Part shown: one piece after another, positions 60,851-64,000 of the stretch
Position numbering within the stretch: the first letter of the stretch is position 1
Layout: each line of letters starts with the position of its first letter
Origin: CADBRN01 sp050944685
GTDB taxonomy: Bacteria > Bacillota > Clostridia > Lachnospirales > Lachnospiraceae
Assembly (NCBI GenBank): GCA_050944685.1
Contig: JBMNRP010000004.1
Span: 62,001-126,000, forward strand
DNA length: 64,000 nt
Reading direction: 5' to 3'
Made by a program: the position numbers and the translations under genes
Notes under the pieces: generated by a model
The model's input: only the letters and a program-made list of their open reading frames with translations
The model's database searches: none
Told to the model about the DNA's origin: nothing

Positions 60851-61870
60851 ATGAAAGTATGTGTTTATCAGGGCGCTCTCGGGATTGTCGAAAAGAGCGG
60901 TGTGGGTCAGGCGATTCATCACCAGATCAGGGAACTGCGGCTTTCCGGTGTTCAGATGACGGAAGCCGGTGATCCGGAAACCGAAATTATTCAGATCAAT
61001 ACGGTGTTTCCCGATTCGGTGATAACTGCGCTCAGAGCCAGACGACAGAATAAGAGAATTCTGTGGTACGGACATTCTACGGAAGAGGATTTCAGAAATT
61101 CGTTTCGGCTGTCCAATATCGTTTCACCGCTGTTTCGAAAATGGATTGTAAGGTGTTATTCCATGGCGGATGCTATAATCACACCGACCGATTATTCCCG
61201 CAGTATCATTCAGGGTTACGGCGTCAAGACTCCGATATTTGTCTTATCCAATGGTGTAGATACCGATTTTTTCAAACCGGATCCGGCAAGGCGGGCCTCG
61301 TTCAGAGCACGCTATCATATCGGGCCGCGGCAGAAAGCTGTTCTTTCGGTCGGTCACTATATGGAACGCAAAGGGATTATTGATTTTATCGAGCTGGCGG
61401 CGAAAATGCCTGATGTGTTATTTTTCTGGTTCGGGCATACCAATCGGATTCTGATGACGGATGATGTCATGAAAGCAATAAATAGTGCCACGCCGAATGT
61501 GCTGTTTCCCGGTTATGCGAGCCGGGAGGAACTTTGTGATGCCTATTGCGGCTGTGATCTTTTCTGCTTTATGAGTCATGAAGAAACCGAGGGAATTGTG
61601 GTACTTGAAGCGCTTGCTTCCCGGATTCCGGTGCTGGTCAGAGATATTCCGGCCTATCAGGGCTGGCTTCATGACGGGTTTAACGTTTACAAAGCAAATA
61701 CGCAGGAGCAGTTTTTATCCCGGGCAGAGTACATTCTCTCAGGCGAGCTCCCGGATCTCACTGCGGCGGGAAGAGAGTGTGCAGAGAGTCGTTCCCTGCA
61801 GAAAGTTGGAGAGAAACTGATGGCTATTCAAAAGAAAATGATTGGGGCGGATAACGATAAACTGCTCTGA
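60851..61870 (+). CDS. GT4-family glycosyltransferase
   Basis: 339 residues from ATG at 60851 (GAGGTGAGGAA ahead); the frame is open upstream but inside the TVP38 gene. EKSGVGQAIHHQIREL is the N-domain loop, ADAIITPTDYSRSIIQGYGVKTPIFVLSNGVDTDFF and VLSVGHYMERKGIIDFIELA the C-domain, and SHEETEGIVVLEALASRIPVLVRDIP the EX7E region. Last gene of the second surface-glycan cassette. Confidence 0.91.
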   Translation: MKVCVYQGALGIVEKSGVGQAIHHQIRELRLSGVQMTEAGDPETEIIQINTVFPDSVITALRARRQNKRILWYGHSTEEDFRNSFRLSNIVSPLFRKWIVRCYSMADAIITPTDYSRSIIQGYGVKTPIFVLSNGVDTDFFKPDPARRASFRARYHIGPRQKAVLSVGHYMERKGIIDFIELAAKMPDVLFFWFGHTNRILMTDDVMKAINSATPNVLFPGYASREELCDAYCGCDLFCFMSHEETEGIVVLEALASRIPVLVRDIPAYQGWLHDGFNVYKANTQEQFLSRAEYILSGELPDLTAAGRECAESRSLQKVGEKLMAIQKKMIGADNDKLL

Positions 61871-61896
61871 CAGTACATTTTTGCTTTCTGTCAACG

Positions 61897-61929
61897 AAAA
61901 AGATCTGGCTTTTCCGCCAGATCTTTTTT
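61897..61929. terminator. Bidirectional intrinsic terminator
   Basis: GATCTGGC (61902-61909) and GCCAGATC (61916-61923), A5 before and T6 after, between the glycosyltransferase and the convergent epimerase gene. Confidence 0.93.
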
Positions 61930-61940
61930 CGTGAAATGAT

Positions 61941-62819
61941 TCAGAATAATATGGTGATTTTATAGGTATAGTCCTTTGCCTCTCCCGGATTGGCATACTG
62001 GACGTTCTTTTTGTGTTCGAAAATATTATCCTCGTCTGTCGTGGTGGAAAGACCTGTCCACGGCTCAATTGCCAGGAAGCGGCCTCTTTTGTTGTTCCAG
62101 AGCATCAGATACGGAAAATCTTCAAAATCCATCTGAATACCTCTTCCGGATCTTGCAGAAACCAGTTTTACGCTGCGCGATTTCAGTGTGTCGAGTGCGC
62201 GGACATCATGAGCAAAATAAGAATAGGAAAGCTGCAGATCGTTCGTGTCACTCAGCAGCGGAATCCGCCGGTGCAGATCCTGAAGACCATCCGGCAGCGG
62301 TGTGGATGGAGCGCAGGTCTCCTTTTCCGGGAAAATCAGATGATAATCTTCAAATGATTCTCCGTCTTCCAGCGGGCAGCAAAATGCAGGATGTCCGCCC
62401 ACGAAGAACGGCATTTTTTCGTTGCCTGTATTTTCTACGCGGTATGTGACGGAGATAGTATTTTCCTTCAGGCCAAATATTGAGGACACTTTGAACTCAT
62501 AGGGAAACTGATTCAGCATTTCCTCATTGGAAGTAATGGAAAAAATGATCTCATCGGGAGACTGCTTCTCCATCGTGAATTCTTTCTTGCGGATGATCCC
62601 GTGGCGGGGCATGTGCGTAGTCCTGCCATTGCCGATGATCGCGGTGTCATTCCGGATGCTTCCGCAGATCGGAAACAGGACCGGCGCCTGCCCGCTCCAG
62701 TATTCCGGATCACCCTGCCAAAGATATTCAAGACCATTCCTGTCACGGATCGATTTCAGCGTACCGCCCTTCGTCTTGAAGGTTACATCCAGACATCGGT
62801 TATTTAATGAATATTCCAT
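61941..62819 (-). CDS. Aldose 1-epimerase-family protein (LacX-like)
   Basis: 292 residues of the galactose-mutarotase fold. MPRHGIIRKKEF and VGGHPAFCCPL hold the conserved histidines, and FLAIEPWTGLSTT the catalytic glutamate. This is the LacX/YeaD-like subgroup, which acts on hexose-6-phosphates or an unknown sugar. It starts 7 bp after the PTS IIB gene, so it belongs to that operon. Confidence 0.9.
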   Translation of the reverse strand: MEYSLNNRCLDVTFKTKGGTLKSIRDRNGLEYLWQGDPEYWSGQAPVLFPICGSIRNDTAIIGNGRTTHMPRHGIIRKKEFTMEKQSPDEIIFSITSNEEMLNQFPYEFKVSSIFGLKENTISVTYRVENTGNEKMPFFVGGHPAFCCPLEDGESFEDYHLIFPEKETCAPSTPLPDGLQDLHRRIPLLSDTNDLQLSYSYFAHDVRALDTLKSRSVKLVSARSGRGIQMDFEDFPYLMLWNNKRGRFLAIEPWTGLSTTTDEDNIFEHKKNVQYANPGEAKDYTYKITILF

Positions 62820-62826
62820 GATAATC

Positions 62827-63111
62827 TCAATCGGCTTTCAGCACGTCAAGGATTTTCTGCTCGGTTTTTTCAACCCCGATGCCGGAGATAAACGGCATGC
62901 CGGTGATCAGCGGGATTCCGTAGTCTCTCTTGACCTTCGAGGTGGGAACGATGAGAACGGCGTTATCCAGGTTCGAAGCAATCTCGGAAATTCTGCACTG
63001 GCAGATTTCGACGTCAATGTTGTTCTTTTTCGCGAGATCTACGATATGGTTTGCCGCGATTGTTGAAGTGGCAACTGCTCCGCCGCATGCTACGATAACT
63101 TTTTTCTTCAT
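62827..63111 (-). CDS. PTS system IIB component, galactitol (Gat)-like family
   Basis: 94 residues from ATG at 63111 (AAAAAGGAGAAAAAT ahead). KKVIVACGGAVATSTIAANHIVDLAKK has the phospho-acceptor C9 in the ACGG-AVATS P-loop typical of GatB-like IIB proteins. IVPTSKVKRDYGIPLITGMPFISGIG is the second conserved part. IIA and IIC partners are not in the window and probably lie beyond its edge. Confidence 0.92.
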   Translation of the reverse strand: MKKKVIVACGGAVATSTIAANHIVDLAKKNNIDVEICQCRISEIASNLDNAVLIVPTSKVKRDYGIPLITGMPFISGIGVEKTEQKILDVLKAD

Positions 63112-63251
63112 GATTTTTCTCCTTTTTTGATTTGCTTTTTTCACCGCCGCTCCGGCGGTTCCGGTTTCATTTGTTAATTGTATGGTAGCGCAAACCGGGC
63201 TGAGAAAACAGTCAAAGGTCTTTCATAAAAATGTGAAAGGACCTGAATGGT

Positions 63252-64000
63252 TTACCCGAGTGTGTATTCGAACGACTCGATGATTCCTGCGGCCTCCTCC
63301 GGAGTTTTCGCTTTCATCAGTCTTTCCTTGAAATCGTTCTGACGGAGCAGATTGACCAGATGAAAAAATGCTTTCAGATGAGTCTTATGGTCGACTGCGC
63401 TCAGAGTGCATACGAACCATACCGGATCCATTTCTTCATTTCCGAATTCGACCGGATTTTTCAGGCGGATCAGATTCATTCCCGCCTTGATGCTTCCTTT
63501 TTCGACCCCTTCGTGAGGAACGGCAAACCCTTCGGACAGAACAACATAAGGACCGTTTTCTTCAATGTTTGTGATCATGGCGTCTATGTAGCGATCTTCG
63601 ATATAGCCGCGGGTAACCAGGTTTTCCGCGGATTTTCGAACCGCATCGCGCCAGTCGCTGCATTCAACATCAAGCTGAATGTGTGAGGCCGGGAGCATAT
63701 GATGAAGGGCCGGAGCAAACAGGTCGGTTTCCTCATATGGCTCACTGAAAAAACGGCTTACGACTCTGCGCAGTTTCTTCTCCAGTTCCCGTGCCTGGTC
63801 AGGGACACTTTCATACAGTATCGGGCTGATTTTTTCCATCAGAGCTTTCGGAGAGCTTTCCTCCGCCGTGATCCGCGACGGCAGATTGCGGCTTGTGCGG
63901 AGCGCGTCGATTTTGCTTCCGATTCGGATGTAATCTTCGTCATTGAGCATCGGGGATACAACGACATAATCCAGCCTGCAGTTTTTCAGATCGACCGTGG
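63252..64000 (-). CDS. BglG-type PTS-regulated transcriptional regulator, C-terminal part (truncated by window edge)
   Basis: The frame is open to base 64000; an internal ATG at 63950 is not the true start. The leading residues (DLKNCRLDYVVVSPMLNDEDYIRI) match the end of the GatB-like domain of multidomain PRD regulators. From about residue 130 of the visible part a type-2 EIIA domain follows, with its phospho-histidine in EGFAVPHEGVEKGS and DPVWFVCTLSAVD. It likely controls the adjacent PTS genes by phosphorylation. A stand-alone EIIA is less likely because of the open N-terminal extension. Confidence 0.8.
   Translation of the reverse strand, partial: TVDLKNCRLDYVVVSPMLNDEDYIRIGSKIDALRTSRNLPSRITAEESSPKALMEKISPILYESVPDQARELEKKLRRVVSRFFSEPYEETDLFAPALHHMLPASHIQLDVECSDWRDAVRKSAENLVTRGYIEDRYIDAMITNIEENGPYVVLSEGFAVPHEGVEKGSIKAGMNLIRLKNPVEFGNEEMDPVWFVCTLSAVDHKTHLKAFFHLVNLLRQNDFKERLMKAKTPEEAAGIIESFEYTLG

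Noticed and set aside
1..64000. rRNA, tRNA, prophage, insertion sequences or riboswitches
   Set aside because: No recognisable rRNA or tRNA fold, transposase, integrase, structural phage gene or conserved riboswitch core was seen on reading; a covariance-model and transposase profile search would be decisive.

Overview
The window looks like a chromosomal segment of a low-to-mid-GC Bacillota, most probably a gut Clostridia of the Lachnospiraceae type. This is inferred from gene content (EFR1 ferrodoxin, DUF4956/VTC/phosphodiester glycosidase operon, GPH symporter, split transketolase, DUF368, type I-C CRISPR) and from strong Shine-Dalgarno sites (AGGAGG) with frequent ATGA overlaps. No rRNA, tRNA, phage or intact transposase was seen.

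Layout. 1-7.6 kb: the end of a LysR regulator, an iron alcohol dehydrogenase, a redox run (EFR1 ferrodoxin, flavodoxin-like protein, aldo/keto reductase, SDR), a secreted esterase and a YdcF-like protein. 7.7-17 kb: a complete type I-C CRISPR-Cas locus (cas3-cas5c-cas8c(cas11c)-cas7c-cas4-cas1-cas2, then 16 repeats and 15 spacers). 17.5-22.8 kb: an electrophile/flavin-type stress region with two HxlR regulators, DJ-1/PfpI protein, flavin reductases, nitroreductase, MATE pump and flavodoxin. 22.8-28.3 kb: a minus-strand surface operon (beta-helix lipoprotein, VTC domain, DUF4956, a 21-residue peptide, GT2-GtrA fusion, phosphodiester glycosidase). 28.5-36.4 kb: alcohol dehydrogenase, PAP2 phosphatase with a two-component system, DUF368 lipid-carrier transporter, TMEM175-like protein, MarR, methyltransferase and DsbA-like protein. 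36.4-43.1 kb: an HxlR remnant, a GT-C membrane protein, a tartrate dehydratase locus (LysR, SLC13 transporter, ttdA, ttdB) and glutathione peroxidase. 43.3-49.3 kb: a compact condensation-domain / carrier-protein / AMP-ligase operon with TetR and hydrolase. 49.6-56.4 kb: an AraC-controlled sugar or polyol locus (two zinc dehydrogenases, split transketolase, GPH symporter). 56.7-61.9 kb: a second GT2-GtrA plus phosphodiester glycosidase cassette with two glycosyltransferases and a TVP38 protein. 61.9-64 kb: aldose epimerase, PTS IIB and the end of a BglG-type regulator.

The most interesting signal is between 7681 and 7909, upstream of cas3. A compact unit has its own promoter, a small hairpin followed by exactly the last 11 bases of the CRISPR repeat (the crRNA 5' handle), a spacer-like stretch and a strong terminator. 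The spacer-like stretch matches 17 of the first 18 bases of a site 90 bp downstream. The one mismatch is at position 6, which type I effectors do not read. The site has a CTC PAM-like trinucleotide and runs into the -35 box of the cas3 promoter. This is what a crRNA-like guide that makes Cascade repress its own operon should look like.

Copies within the window link distant parts. The GT2-GtrA/phosphodiester glycosidase pair occurs twice. The leader in front of the PAP2 gene is repeated, in decayed form, in front of the second pair. Two promoters in the stress region share a composite operator with identical 33-bp spacing.
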